Shown piece by piece: positions 1-12,500 of a stretch of DNA of 64,000 nucleotides. Under the pieces are notes generated by a model. That model ran no database searches. It saw only the letters and a list, made by a program, of their open reading frames with translations, and was not told the DNA's origin. A program made the position numbers and the translations under genes. The stretch spans positions 11,470,001-11,534,000 of the forward strand of contig NC_135251.1 of NCBI RefSeq assembly GCF_964204865.1. The letters are read 5' to 3'. The stretch is from Styela clava. Taxonomy: Eukaryota; Chordata; Ascidiacea; Stolidobranchia; Styelidae. Each line of letters opens with the position of its first letter. Position 1 is the first letter of the stretch.

Positions 1-2951
1 ACAAGCATTCTTACAAACCGCGAAGAAAATAATTTATTTTTCCTATTCAATATAGTTTCAGACGAATTGGTTTTAAACTTTAAAAGCTCAATACTTTTTT
101 TCATCTCCTCCATAAACTATAAGATAATATTATACGTTATACCATGAAATAAACCATACAGATTTAAACGTCAAACGATACCGAGAATTTAAAAGACAAA
201 TTACTTATAGTATCAAAATAACTTTAAATAATCACAAGACAACGAATGCCTCCTACTCTGCTGAACTGATATAAAATAATTGAATATCGTACTATGTTTT
301 CTTTTGAAATATGAACATTTAATGACGTAGCCCTGTACGGACATTCGAGATAACTAAGTCCCACGTGCGCAATATTCACTCCTTCAATTTGCGTCATATA
401 TTGAACAACAACGTTATTAAAGATGAGCACTAATTTTATTCATATCTACTTCCTCGTAGAGATTTCCTAAGCAATAGCATATAAGAATGTCATCGGGAGT
501 AATAAAGAGATATATCAGAACTCGTAATATGCATAAACGTAACTATGTTATAAATATTGTCGAAAATTCGTACTTTATCCTACCCCTGTTTTGACTCAAA
601 TTCCGAACAGGCAAAATTGAACTGAAAGAGTTTTGTAACCCACATGTTAACAATCTCTGTGAAGATTTTTTTGCACAAACATTTACAACTCATGTTGCAC
701 CTGGCGTTGTAAAAATTTGAACCAAGAAAAATACCACAGAGAACTTTTCAGCAATAAATTAGTTTAAGACTGGTAAATCTTATTTTTTCATTATAAATTT
801 TGAATGATCCATAAAAATGTGCAAATTAATCTGCAAGGTGCAAATCGGCAACGAAATAACTTTCCATTTCACATATATAGAATGCATATTAGAAAATGAT
901 TCAAAGATGACGAAAATGGTCGTCAGTTAAACCTCATATTTAAAAATACAACAAACCATAATTTTGTTTTCGCAATAGTGATCCGCAGCAGAAAAGTTAA
1001 ATATATATTCAAGAAAAAATATATTCAAGGTAGTTTTCAACAGGAAAACAAGTGATTAATCTGCAGGTAAGATAACTCTGAGAAAATTGAATAATTTAGA
1101 TATACAAGAAAGCGGAGTAGGATGATTCATCCTTCAACTAAACACATCATTCCTTTTACCACACTTTATTTACTGGTACATTAATGCATGGTCTATCATA
1201 TTATTAGAAAAAATGGGTCAAGTGGCAGTAACTAAGTTTTTATTTCTAGTTTCCATGTTTTGACTTTGCATTTTTCGTAAATCTTGTAGACAGCAATTTA
1301 TGAATTATGATGACATCTACAAATTTATCAAACTAGGTAACCGCCTAAGGTTATAAAATGAAATGCTATTGGGTAGATGCATCTTGAAAGCTTCTTTAAA
1401 TGGCTTCTGAAAGAAAGCGTGCATGACACTTATATCACTTACCCTATATCAAATCCAACTGTTTTTCTTTATTTTACATGTCTAATTTTTATTTACTAGT
1501 TGGTGACATCTCGGTTATAGGTCACGAATGGGTCTATCAGTCGTTTTACTAAATTAATGTTCGCCTTCTTCTCATGATTAACGTTGGGGGAAAATTGTAT
1601 TTCTCGGCCACGAATGGACGAATCGACTTCAATTCAATATTACTCAAATGTGAAAGCAGTTTCTAGAAGGCTAATACTTCCATTAGTTTTTCAAAATGAT
1701 CCTGAATTGTAATAGCCCCGATATTGCATTCAAACTTATTTTTATTTCAAATTAAGTTAAATGCGAACACTTTATTATTGCATCACCTTTATCGGTCCAT
1801 TTGTTTTTCAGAAAAGTCGGCTCTCACTGTATATCGATATGCAACGTCCGTAAGCAATGGAAAGGCATATTTTATTTTTGTCTGCTTTTTTGTGCAGTTC
1901 AACAGTATTTGTGTAGCTAATACTAAAAGTCATATTGTTTTTTTTCGGCATAATTTCCTAGCCCTATTTCGTGTCGTGAGTTGTCGGGTAGTAATCGGGT
2001 AAAAGACGATTCGACCTGTATTTTCGAATTTGGTCGCTTCCAATCGTAAGCTTTTGTTGCACCTTGCTAGGTCAAATGCAGTCACCAGCAAGAATTTCTG
2101 TTTCGTTGAACGGACCGTGGAACATTGACGCATCACGGCTCAGGATATTTCTATAGTCAATATGGAGAGTGAGTAAGATCACGAATTAAAAATACCCGAT
2201 TCACAATAATGCATTAATACATGCTATACAAAGCGAACGATGTTTAATATTGGAAAACAACCTAATAAGAAATGTAGCAATTAGACACAGTGTTGTGCCA
2301 AAAAAAAAGAATTCACACTAAGTTGATAATCTTGGGGCCTTCCTAAAGTTTAAGTTACAAAATTTTCTATTCATTTAAAACAAGCGTGTTATTCATATAG
2401 GCACAGTATATATATAAAAGTAATGTACAATATACATCCAATACCACGTTTTCATTTACAAAGTAATTACAAGAAATAAACAATGATTTGGATTTCCCAT
2501 TTTTCATTAATAAGAGTTAAAACATTTTAAGTTTAAAACATGTAATTCTAATCATCAACATGTCATTCTTTCGGTATTTCACGCTGTATTAGGAATTATT
2601 TTCAAACATTTCGCTCTACTATGTCGAACTGTATAAATTACACAAACTTTTAAAATATTTCAATATTGATTAACCCATCCATTAGCTTGCCTTATTCTTG
2701 TGTCATGTTTCTTCTTGAATCCAAAAAAAAATCATTGAATATTTTTACCTATTTCAACTATATAGCAATTGTAACTGGGTGACAGCTGTTCAATTGAGAC
2801 TAACTCCGAAGTCAAAAAGCCATTCCTTGCAAAGTCGGAGATGCATTTACAGAGAAAAAATTTACTTGATGTTAATTTTGTCAACAAAATAAAAACAGAT
2901 CTAATATATCACAAAATTGGACAATAGCCTGCCAATGTATAATATATACAA

Positions 2952-2971
2952 ATATATATATATATATATAG
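2952..2971. repeat. TA microsatellite
   Basis: A run of about ten AT dinucleotides. Similar short AT runs occur near 6855, 16925, 28745 and 31045, mostly in introns of the genes below. Confidence 0.9.
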
Positions 2972-3488
2972 GTATTGTTTTGGCAAAGACCAGTCCCGAA
3001 CAAAAGCAGTTCTATACAACTCTACGTCAAGTTGAATTAACGCTGAGTACTTTCTTGGACAGTTATAAAACATTTTTGTAGGAACAATGTCCCTTGTCGC
3101 TCTCGAAACAGATAAATCGATGAATACGAAATGAGATAATTTGTTTTCTGTATAAATGTTTTCATAAATTTCGCTGTAGCGATAACGACATGTAAAAAAT
3201 AATTATGATTATTCCAAGAAACTCACTTCAGCAGATTTTCGTCACGCCTTTTTATGGAAATTCCTTTATCTGGCAATTGGTTACTGACTACAGGAATTTG
3301 TTTCATTTTGAGAAATTTTTATTCTAACTCAGTTTCAGCGGATATAATAAAGGCTAGCAGATATAGAGAAGTAAACGATTTACAGCAATTAAATTATACC
3401 TAGGTGCAACGACCTCACAATTCCTCGACTCAACTGAATGCCAACAGATACGAATATTACAATCGACTGCAGGTAACTCTACACTTAC

Positions 3489-3581
3489 CGGAGTGACGCA
3501 GTTTCCGTCTAAACAGTTACCCACGTGAATATCAGTTTCTTCATAACTATAACTCGATTCGTCAATCAAGCAAGAGATGAC
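3489..3581 (-). CDS. Candidate 31-codon exon of an unrecognised extracellular protein
   Basis: On the minus strand an acceptor (TTTTAG) is followed by 93 open bases and a consensus donor GTAAGT, phase 0 at both ends. The encoded peptide has three cysteines and a GNCLDGNCVTP ending, which looks like a small disulfide-bonded extracellular module, loosely like a von Willebrand C fragment. No partner exons were found on either side, so this could be an isolated relic or a chance match to splice signals. Confidence 0.25.
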
Positions 3582-4805
3582 CTAAAACGGTCGTGATACC
3601 ATACCGCCATATTTGCAACATTGCAACACTAGAAATATGCTATTTATTGGGATAGTAAATAAAATACAATAGCCTTTGCCTAATCATATCACGTTTTTAT
3701 TTTAATAAGCATGGGCAATAACAATGGACAATAAGTTTAATAATATGTGAGGAAGCAAGTGGTTGCGTATATAACTATATCATGAATCAGGTTTGCTCAG
3801 GCGACAACAGAGATTCGATTTTTCAAAAACGCCCATTTGAAACATAATAGACCAAAATCTAACAAAAAATTACGCAACAAATAATTTCTTCTGTTATTTC
3901 TCCAAATTTATGAAAAAAAAAAAAAATAATTACATAAAATTACTATACTCTTGAATTCGGATCATAAATTTCAGCTGGAGTCAACTGTATTAATAACCAC
4001 TTATAGAAAGTGCTATTCTAATTCAGTTGCATTTTAACAATTGCTCAAATCGAAATTTGATTTGTGCTTGGTTTATAATGTGTTATCGGATTGCTACTGT
4101 GATAACGTAAGACTTATGAAATCATATATCCCATATATAATATCATAGCGTGGTAGTCATGCCTGATTTGCATACTTTTTCCATTCGAAACAAGGAAGTT
4201 CTACAACCTCATGCAAAATATCATTTATCCGTGATAACTTTACAAAAATTGCCTATTTATCTCCCCTAATTTAGCGTGTGTTTAATATTTTATGTTTCGA
4301 ATAGAATTTTGAATATTGCAGACAAATAGTCATTTGAATTGCAAAACTTTGTCTACACGAAAACCAAATTTTTTACATAATTTATGAAATGCCATGTTTG
4401 GTGAAACATCCTCAATAATGCAGTGGTAAAATAAATACATTGTGATATCCGTTCAGGAGATATACTATTTAAAACATTTCAATCAATCACGAAACTCGCG
4501 ATAGCGCTTTATATTTCCATTCAAATGATGTCAGTCCTAGGCTGCATAAATATCAATATCTGCAATGATCATTCTTATCATACGCTCGAAGGTGAAAAAT
4601 AGAAAAAAGGTCAATCAATATGTGCCTGTGAAGATTGTTTTTAATATCATTACATGCTTCCACGAGAGTATGCAAAATATTAGTTTAGTGAAATTAGGAG
4701 AAAAATGAAAATATTATCCAAATGACGCACATCTACTTTGACAAAGCGTTATTAAAACCTATTCATTAACATAAGTTAAAAGCCATTTACATAATTTGAA
4801 TTCAG

Positions 4806-5127
4806 CCAGGACATCGTCGTAGAATACATTAAGTCAATCCAGTTGATGGTCGCTACGCTACCCGAATGGATAAATGTAAGGAAAATATTTGGGCGGAGTA
4901 AAAAGGATACGCAAATTTGGTGTTCGATAGATGCACGGTAGTCGTTGCGCGGGACGAATGACGGAATTTATATCGACACTATCCCCGACCCACATGTCAC
5001 GTTTCGTCCAGATCGACCCGAAAGTTTCCTGGGGAACCTAGAACTGTGCTCGAACTTCTACGTTGTCTCTAGCTATATTGTTATCGCCCAACGATTTCTG
5101 ATTCTGCCTGTGCATACCCACATTCCG
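4806..5127 (+). pseudogene. GC-richer open stretch, possible two-exon coding fragment or relic
   Basis: This patch is clearly less AT-rich than its surroundings. After an acceptor-like TTCAG at 4801-4805, one frame is open for 23 codons to a donor-like AAT|GTAAGG at 4875/4876. The same frame then runs through a single TAG and stays open to 5127. A 66-bp intron (4876-4941, ending CGGTAG) would remove the stop and keep phase 0, although its acceptor lacks a pyrimidine tract. The predicted protein, containing LPEWIN, IPDPHVTFRP and FLGNLELC, is not one I recognise. It may be a decayed exon pair of a displaced gene. Confidence 0.25.
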
Positions 5128-6502
5128 TGATCTCGGGTTAGCTTACCATCCAGTTCAAGATGAATCTAAAACACATTAATTATGCGATTCAGGTAAAAAT
5201 GTAAACTTTATTTTCATGGAAATAAAAAGTGATATTAGTCCAACAATGTCGAAAACATTGATCGTGGCCAATATAATTTCCACATATTATTTCTTTCAAT
5301 ACTGAAATCAATTTTATGGCTGTTAAGTCAGCTTACCAACGTTGACATAATTGGCATCGTCCTTGATAACTGTATTACTCGAATACAGAACATCACTAAT
5401 TAAACAAAAGTTATATTTGTGCAGTATACAAGCCGGTCGTAAACAGCAGTGATAAATGTCGAGCTTATTACTACTTTTCACTTGACTGCGATAGTATTAG
5501 TTTGAAGAAGTTGGCGATAACGTTTGAAATAGATGTTCAGCCAATTTAGGTATACAAAAAAGTTTTATGATTTTTGTCTCCAATTTTTAAGCTATGTCAA
5601 AGATAAGTGCAATTACTGATTGGCTTTAAAGTAAAGCACACAAAAACAGCTATCGCATCATGAGATAAAACTAGTATACTCTAATTATATATATTAGACG
5701 ACAATTCGTTGCTAATAGATTCGGTCTAGAATGCAGGTTTAATTATAGCATAAATGTTTTGCATCCTGAGCCAATAATTTTTTTAATCACAAATGCCGCT
5801 AAATTGAAGGAGTACGTCTTTTCCTGCGATAAAGAAACTCATTATTTATGTTTTTGGGTGACATGTCGTCGACTCATTAAATGTCAATTATTTTTCAACT
5901 AAAGGTTCTGTACTTCAAGTACTTACATAGAAGCTGGCTTTGATTAGCAGTCAAATATATCAATAAAGTAATCACTTGTTGATGTGATCTATTTCTTGAT
6001 GACTGTATCTCCAGCAGCAAAATTACATTCATGTACCGATGAAAAAGTTGCTTCAGAAACATGGAAGAATTTGACCATCTGGTAAGAAAGTATTCGTGCT
6101 AAAATTATGTGGCATAATATATATTTATTATTTCACATTATACATGTTAGTCTGATAAATCAAAATTGTGTATCTCAATATTCGCACGACTCTTTTAAGT
6201 TGTTTATTTCATCCACGTTTTGTCAGTTTATTAAAATAAAAATAATTAGCAAAAAAAAACAGTTGCAAAGTTATTGTGGTCAGTTTTATTTCAAAGCGGT
6301 ACCTTTTTAATCATTACCAATGAAACAAATTGACTTGTTGTCAGAGAAATTAGAGAAATGATAACTTAGTACTTTTGTTCCAAAAGTTTTGTGATTCACC
6401 TGTTTCGGTTCATCGTTTATATGAATATTATTGTACTGCATTTCACTTCACATTAGCAATTTCATTTTTTCGAATATTTACCAATGAAATATTTCACATT
6501 TT

Positions 6503-9500
6503 ATGTGTAATTCACAGCAAAGGGACAATTCACCTTCAATAACCTCTCAAAAGAAGTTGATTAGTCGGTTTATCCTAGGAATCGTCACTGTTATAATATT
6601 TGGTTTCTTGTGTGGAATGGCCGGCTATTTTTATAGCGAAAAACAAGATGACGACGTCATAGGTGAAATTACTTTACATGACATTGTTGTTTTTCTATAT
6701 TTGTATAAAACCACTTCCTTTGTGATGTCTATACGAACCTAAATATACATATTTTATATAGATATTTGATTAGTGTACAAGAATTGGTCCTGACAAAGTG
6801 GCGCGCACACACATGAGTGAAAATATCACAAGTCTGCCGACTTTTCACTTCAATATATATATAGGAATGCAAAAACTTCAACAGTTTTCAAATTTTGATT
6901 CTAACTGATTACTGTCTTATCATTACTAAAGCGTTTATTTTTATTTTATTTTTTTTTGTCTACTTTACATCAAGTTGTGTGATAGGACAAAAGCTGATGG
7001 CTAGGAGGGTATATTCACTTGGCTAACACAGACAGTCCCCAAACTCGTAACAGAACTAAATGAGGGAAAATCAAATTCAAATTATGGCCTAATTTTTACC
7101 TGGTACACACACTACGGGCAAACCTAATTTTCGTCGATGAAACCAACAAGTATCATGCAACACAAACCTGCAACACAAACCAAAATTAATGAATTCCTGG
7201 TAACGGTAAATGCACTGGCGTTGTTTGATCACCACGACATAATATCGATTATAATCTGTTTTTTGACAATATGATTTATGTTTGCCAAATATTTGTTTTA
7301 GTCGTCGAGCCTATCCCTAGTGGAGAGTATTATATCGGTATATGGAAAAATGACGTCACAGGACCCGTCAGCCAAGTAAACATGGTATGCATAGCTATGT
7401 CCAATAGGAACAATACTGTTAATAAAGCAAATTATTTTAACTCTGAATATGCGAAATATTCTATTAACCAAATGCATACTCAATAAGTAAATAGCACAAT
7501 GTTTTTAAAATACATATTTTCTGTAAATTTTTATCAGGTGTCTTATTTTTTAAAATAGGGTATGTGAGAAATCAATATGACATATTTGCAATTGTACTCG
7601 AAAAATACATTGCGTTTGAAAGTTTATAGGGCCAATTTGATCAACAAGAAATAATTATTGAATGAAAAATTGATACAAAATTTTTCGTTAATACATTTTC
7701 ACATTTTTGTCCAATAATTTACGTAATGGCTCTAGTGTTGTCATTTTTTCACATGACAATCTCGTGAAAACGCATTTTTAATATTTTCCCGTTCTTGAAT
7801 AACCTGTTTCAACAACACTGTTTATTCAAGTTACATTTAAAATATATTTACATACATTGTCTTTGTCTAATATTCTTCAAACCAATTTTTTTTTATCTTT
7901 AGATGGGTTATGCTAAACCTGGTCAAAATGCGGGTGGTATTCATACTCGACTGTACAGTCGCGCGTTTATCATTGCAGATATGTCAAAAACTACTCGAGT
8001 AGCATTTGTCAGTGTCGATTACGGAATGACTTCACAACTCGTTAAACTACGAGTAATAGAGGAACTACGAAAAGAATTTGGTGACATGTATGATTAATGT
8101 ATGAGTTAAAAATTTCTCAAACGCAAGAAATAACCTATTTACTAACCCCAATAAAGAATTTTGTGAAATATAACAGATATTTTTTTAATAATTTTCGAGA
8201 TATACTGTAATGTAAGATATTGATAGTATGAATATGAAATTTTAGCAAAACGCAAGTAAATACCTATTTACTAATCTAATCCAACTAAAAATCTTGCAGT
8301 ATACAATGGATTTTGATTGTTTAATTAAGAGTAATTGTACTTTTTGAAGTAAAATTTGCAAAAATATCAAAATTATAAAATTTTACACGGAAAAGTTACA
8401 CGGAGAGAAACGTTGTGCTATCCGGTTCGCATACACACTCTGCTCCAGGAGGATTTTTTGGATATACTTTATTTGAAGTCACCTCAAAGGGAATGGTTTC
8501 CCAAGCAATTGAATCGTATATCGAAGGAATCGTTCGAAGTATAAAATATGGTTCGTTCACGTAAATATTTTATTTGCATCCTTTCATTAAAAGATGTTCA
8601 ATGCAATTGATTGTAACGACCTATATCTATTGTAGCTCACAGCAAAATGCGGATTGGAAATATTCAGGTCATCTCGCAAGAACTTCATGATGCGAATATC
8701 AACAGAAGTCCTAGCGCATATTTGCGGAACCCAGAAAGCGAGAGAAAAAGGTTAGTAGATCGTTTTGTTTAACTTTTTTTTGCTGTGAAAAATTGCTTTA
8801 ATTATTGGGTAATAAAAATTGTTGAAGCTGCTGGGGGCAATTATTTTCAGTCATTTTCATATTTTCTATCTGTCATATGGGATTCTATACACTTACACAA
8901 CATTTTTCTGTTTTAATTTAACTAATAAACAATCTTTTGTGAATATGAAACGCTCATACCATCTCACTTATCCGCCTTCCTCACGCTTGAACGATATTTC
9001 CAGTAAAATTGTGAAGAAAATTTCTTCCTCTCCAACTAATATAAATAGACAAAGCAATTGCAAATTCCAGCAACTGGAGATTAAGAAGGGGATGGAATGC
9101 GGATACTTTTACTTTTGTAATGTTTTCAAGTTAATGAATCATGATTTAATGGTTCAAATATTTCAACATTTGACTGACATTTTAAAATTGTTATAGCAAT
9201 ATTGTTTCAATATTTCCATACTGTTATTCTCTTCGATTTTATACAATCTTGTGCAGATAACAACTACATAAACTATTTTCTTTTCCCTGGAATTGCATAA
9301 TCTATTTACACAAAAAACAATTATAATAAACGTTTGTCAAATCATAGTCTAACTTAAAGACAAAACAAGATGTATATAACCTGATTAAACATCGAATATT
9401 TAGTTCAGTTCAGTACACTATACCCTAATATCCACTGTATTTTCTTTTCGGTGCAAAATATCTCGTTATACATTTACTTAGCTTTTATTTGGTTGAAGGT

Positions 9501-12500
9501 ACAAATACAACACTGATCACGAAATGACACTTTTGCGATTTGACGCAGCAGATGCCGGACCATTAGGAATCATCACTTGGTTTCCAGTTCACCTAACAAG
9601 CATGAACAGCTCAAATCATTTGATAAATTCAGATAACAAAGGAAGGGCAGCTATATTATTTGAAAATTCTATGCGAAATGAAGGAGAAAACATGACGGGA
9701 AAGGTGCAATTTACTAACAACGGTTGTTGTTGCATTCACACGAAAAAATACGTTTTAACCAAAATTAATGAACTGCATATCATTGCCAAACGTCCGATTA
9801 TTCTTGCGTTAATTTTTCATATCTCTCACGCCATTACTAAAATTTGTTTGCCTTATTATAACATAGGGTTAATTTTTCATAATCTTATGTTAATATTTTA
9901 AAATATCTTACAGTGTGACGTAGGAAAGGAAGTAGTTTGATATTCTACGCTTTCATAAGTGCTCTCATCTTTCCTGAAGTTTTCTCAGCTGTACAAATAC
10001 AATGGCTATGTGATTTAAATACAAATCAGTATCATCAAATATGCATTTTTTGGCCAACGTATAATTGCTATTACAACGCAAACTTCGTTTTAATGCGTCG
10101 TCAAAGACTGTAGTTGGATCTATTATACACGAGTAATATAAATTCTCCTTTATAGTATTCTTGTATTGCTTATTTTGTCGCTTATCTCTGAAATAAAGTG
10201 ATACACATAAAACACATTTATTTTAGGAATCATTCTCGGCCGCATTTGCTCAATCTCATCTAGGTGATGTATCGCCAAATACAGCAGGACCTCGATGCAC
10301 TGATACAGGTGAGAAAATATAACAATAATGTTAAAAGAACGTTTAGAGCTGAGATGAACTAATTGAACAATATTAATTTTAGAAAATAGATAATAGTCGA
10401 AAGCAGGGTTTCCCAAACTTTGTGTTCATCGGTATACCCTTCGGACTATTTCGTGATTCGCTCGCATATCCCAAAATTTTCTCATTTGTTAAGTTTGCCA
10501 AACTTCACTCGCTCTGATGCACAACTTATTTTCTGTAGCCAGGCAATCCATTACATTCCCCTTACTTTGCCCAAAAACTTTAATAACGATTATTTTACTT
10601 TGATACCACAAAGATAAGTTAATAGTATTATTCAAAGACCACAAAGATGTAATCCAAGCTCAAAACAAACACTGCATTCGAATACGCAATATATCGACTG
10701 AATAATACTTGCCTATGAGGTGGTAGACCCTGTCCCATTGAAAATTATTAACAGCAGGTGATAAAAAATATTTTAAGACAGTTATCTTAGAAGTTATGGA
10801 AAGAATAACCTTATACTTGTGATGTAATGCACCCTTGAAAAGTTGAAATGTACTTCTGGGGTCACATGTACCCCAGTTTGAGAACCTCTGATCTAAATAT
10901 ACAAGATACAATTTAAATCCTAATTCTATTAGGATTGGAATGCGATTTTTACAACTCTACTTGTCCGTACACAATCAGCATCCGGCCACCATTAGTACCA
11001 AAATTTGAAATTCAACGCGCACAACTTTGCGTCGCTTCTGGACCCGGCAACGACATGTTTGAATCTACAGATATAATCGGAAGAAAACAATATGAGTTTG
11101 CTAGCAGTATGTTCCACAGGTAAAATAAATTTAATTTCAGTTAAAAAAGGTATGCTACTTTTACATCTTCAGCAATTAGTACAAGAAGTAATAAAATCTT
11201 ACACAGGAAATTCATAAATTTATTTTATGTGTAACTTAACAGTCATGGATAAATTGCAAAAAATGATGTCTTATTAGTTGAATATAATTCGTGATTGTAC
11301 CACAACGTTTTTGCCATAAGAAACACTGTTTTTTTTTTTTAATATGTTCCTACGTATTCCAAAATACCAAAAAAATTGAAAAAATGTGTACCTGAACGAC
11401 AATAATTATAACAAATATAAGCAACTTTTCTATTTCCTCAAATATTTGAGGCCTTTGTTTACTAAATGATGCGCACTCGGTTCGGCTTGGGTGTTCGAGC
11501 TCTGAATTACCGTTCCACATCAATTTTGACTCGAATCTTTTGATCGACTACTAAATTGTTCGAGTGTCGACTCGTTAGAATATGCGATTTTAGTTTAGAT
11601 TGATACTATGTATATATAAGACTTATAAAAATTTGAACTACATCAAATATTTCAATTGTTCGGATTAAAACGGTCAAAAAAACAAATTTTTACTAACAAA
11701 TATGTATACTTTTTTACGCTCTCAGTCCGCAACGAGAACCGGTACATGGACCAGTCTCGTTTGCTCATCAGTATGTTAACATGTCGCATGAAGTAGTCGA
11801 TCTTGGGGAAGGCAAAACAGCAACGACTTGCAAGCCTGCATTAGGATACAGGTGTGTTGTTTTCATAGTCAAAAGCCAGTATTAGCGTTCCGTACCGTAA
11901 GTAGGTCGTCTCTGTATTCTTGCGCCTTTAGACAAGGATACTTTTTAGGAGGAGCGCCATGTTAAGTTTCATTTACGACACTCAAAATTATATAACAGTT
12001 TGATGAAAATATTGATTATATTTTTAGTTTTGCTTCGGGATGTACGGATGGCACCGGAGCGTTTGATTTTCACCAGGGAACGACAGAAGGCACAGAATTT
12101 TGGGAAGTCGTCAGAGCAATTCTCATTCCAATTGCCTGTAGTGGGGAATTGCCCGATGATGCATACGCGGCTTGTCAGGCACCAAAGCCGGTTTTATTTC
12201 CAACTGGATGTAAAAATACATTAAATATTTGAGTCTATTTGTCACTCACTACTAAAATTGCAATCCGCGGCTTTTTTACGCGCGTTTGAAAGATGCTGAT
12301 TTAAAAATGCTAAATTTTGTTTGGTCGTTTATAAATTGACTTTATGAAGACAAATACACACCGATGAAGTATTGACAAAATCCGTACTTGATTTACAAAA
12401 CATTTGTTTCAATTAATCATTGTCATGTTATATGCTTTAATAAATTTCTTTCATCGTCTAGATATGGATAAACCGTATCAATGGCATCCAACCATAGTTG

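Larger units (their letters stand above)
1..6502. other. Gene-poor region upstream of the ceramidase gene
   Basis: No recognisable gene was found in this AT-rich stretch. Open frames are short and lack family motifs. Exceptions listed separately are a TA microsatellite near 2.95 kb, a minus-strand candidate exon near 3.5 kb and a GC-richer open stretch at 4.8-5.1 kb. It may hold the promoter and 5' untranslated region of the ceramidase gene at its right end, but no specific promoter element can be supported. Confidence 0.6.

Noticed and set aside
8819..9196. 125-codon frame between ceramidase exons
   Set aside because: It lies in the intron between exons 8636-8750 and 9499-9703, which join in phase; no family match.
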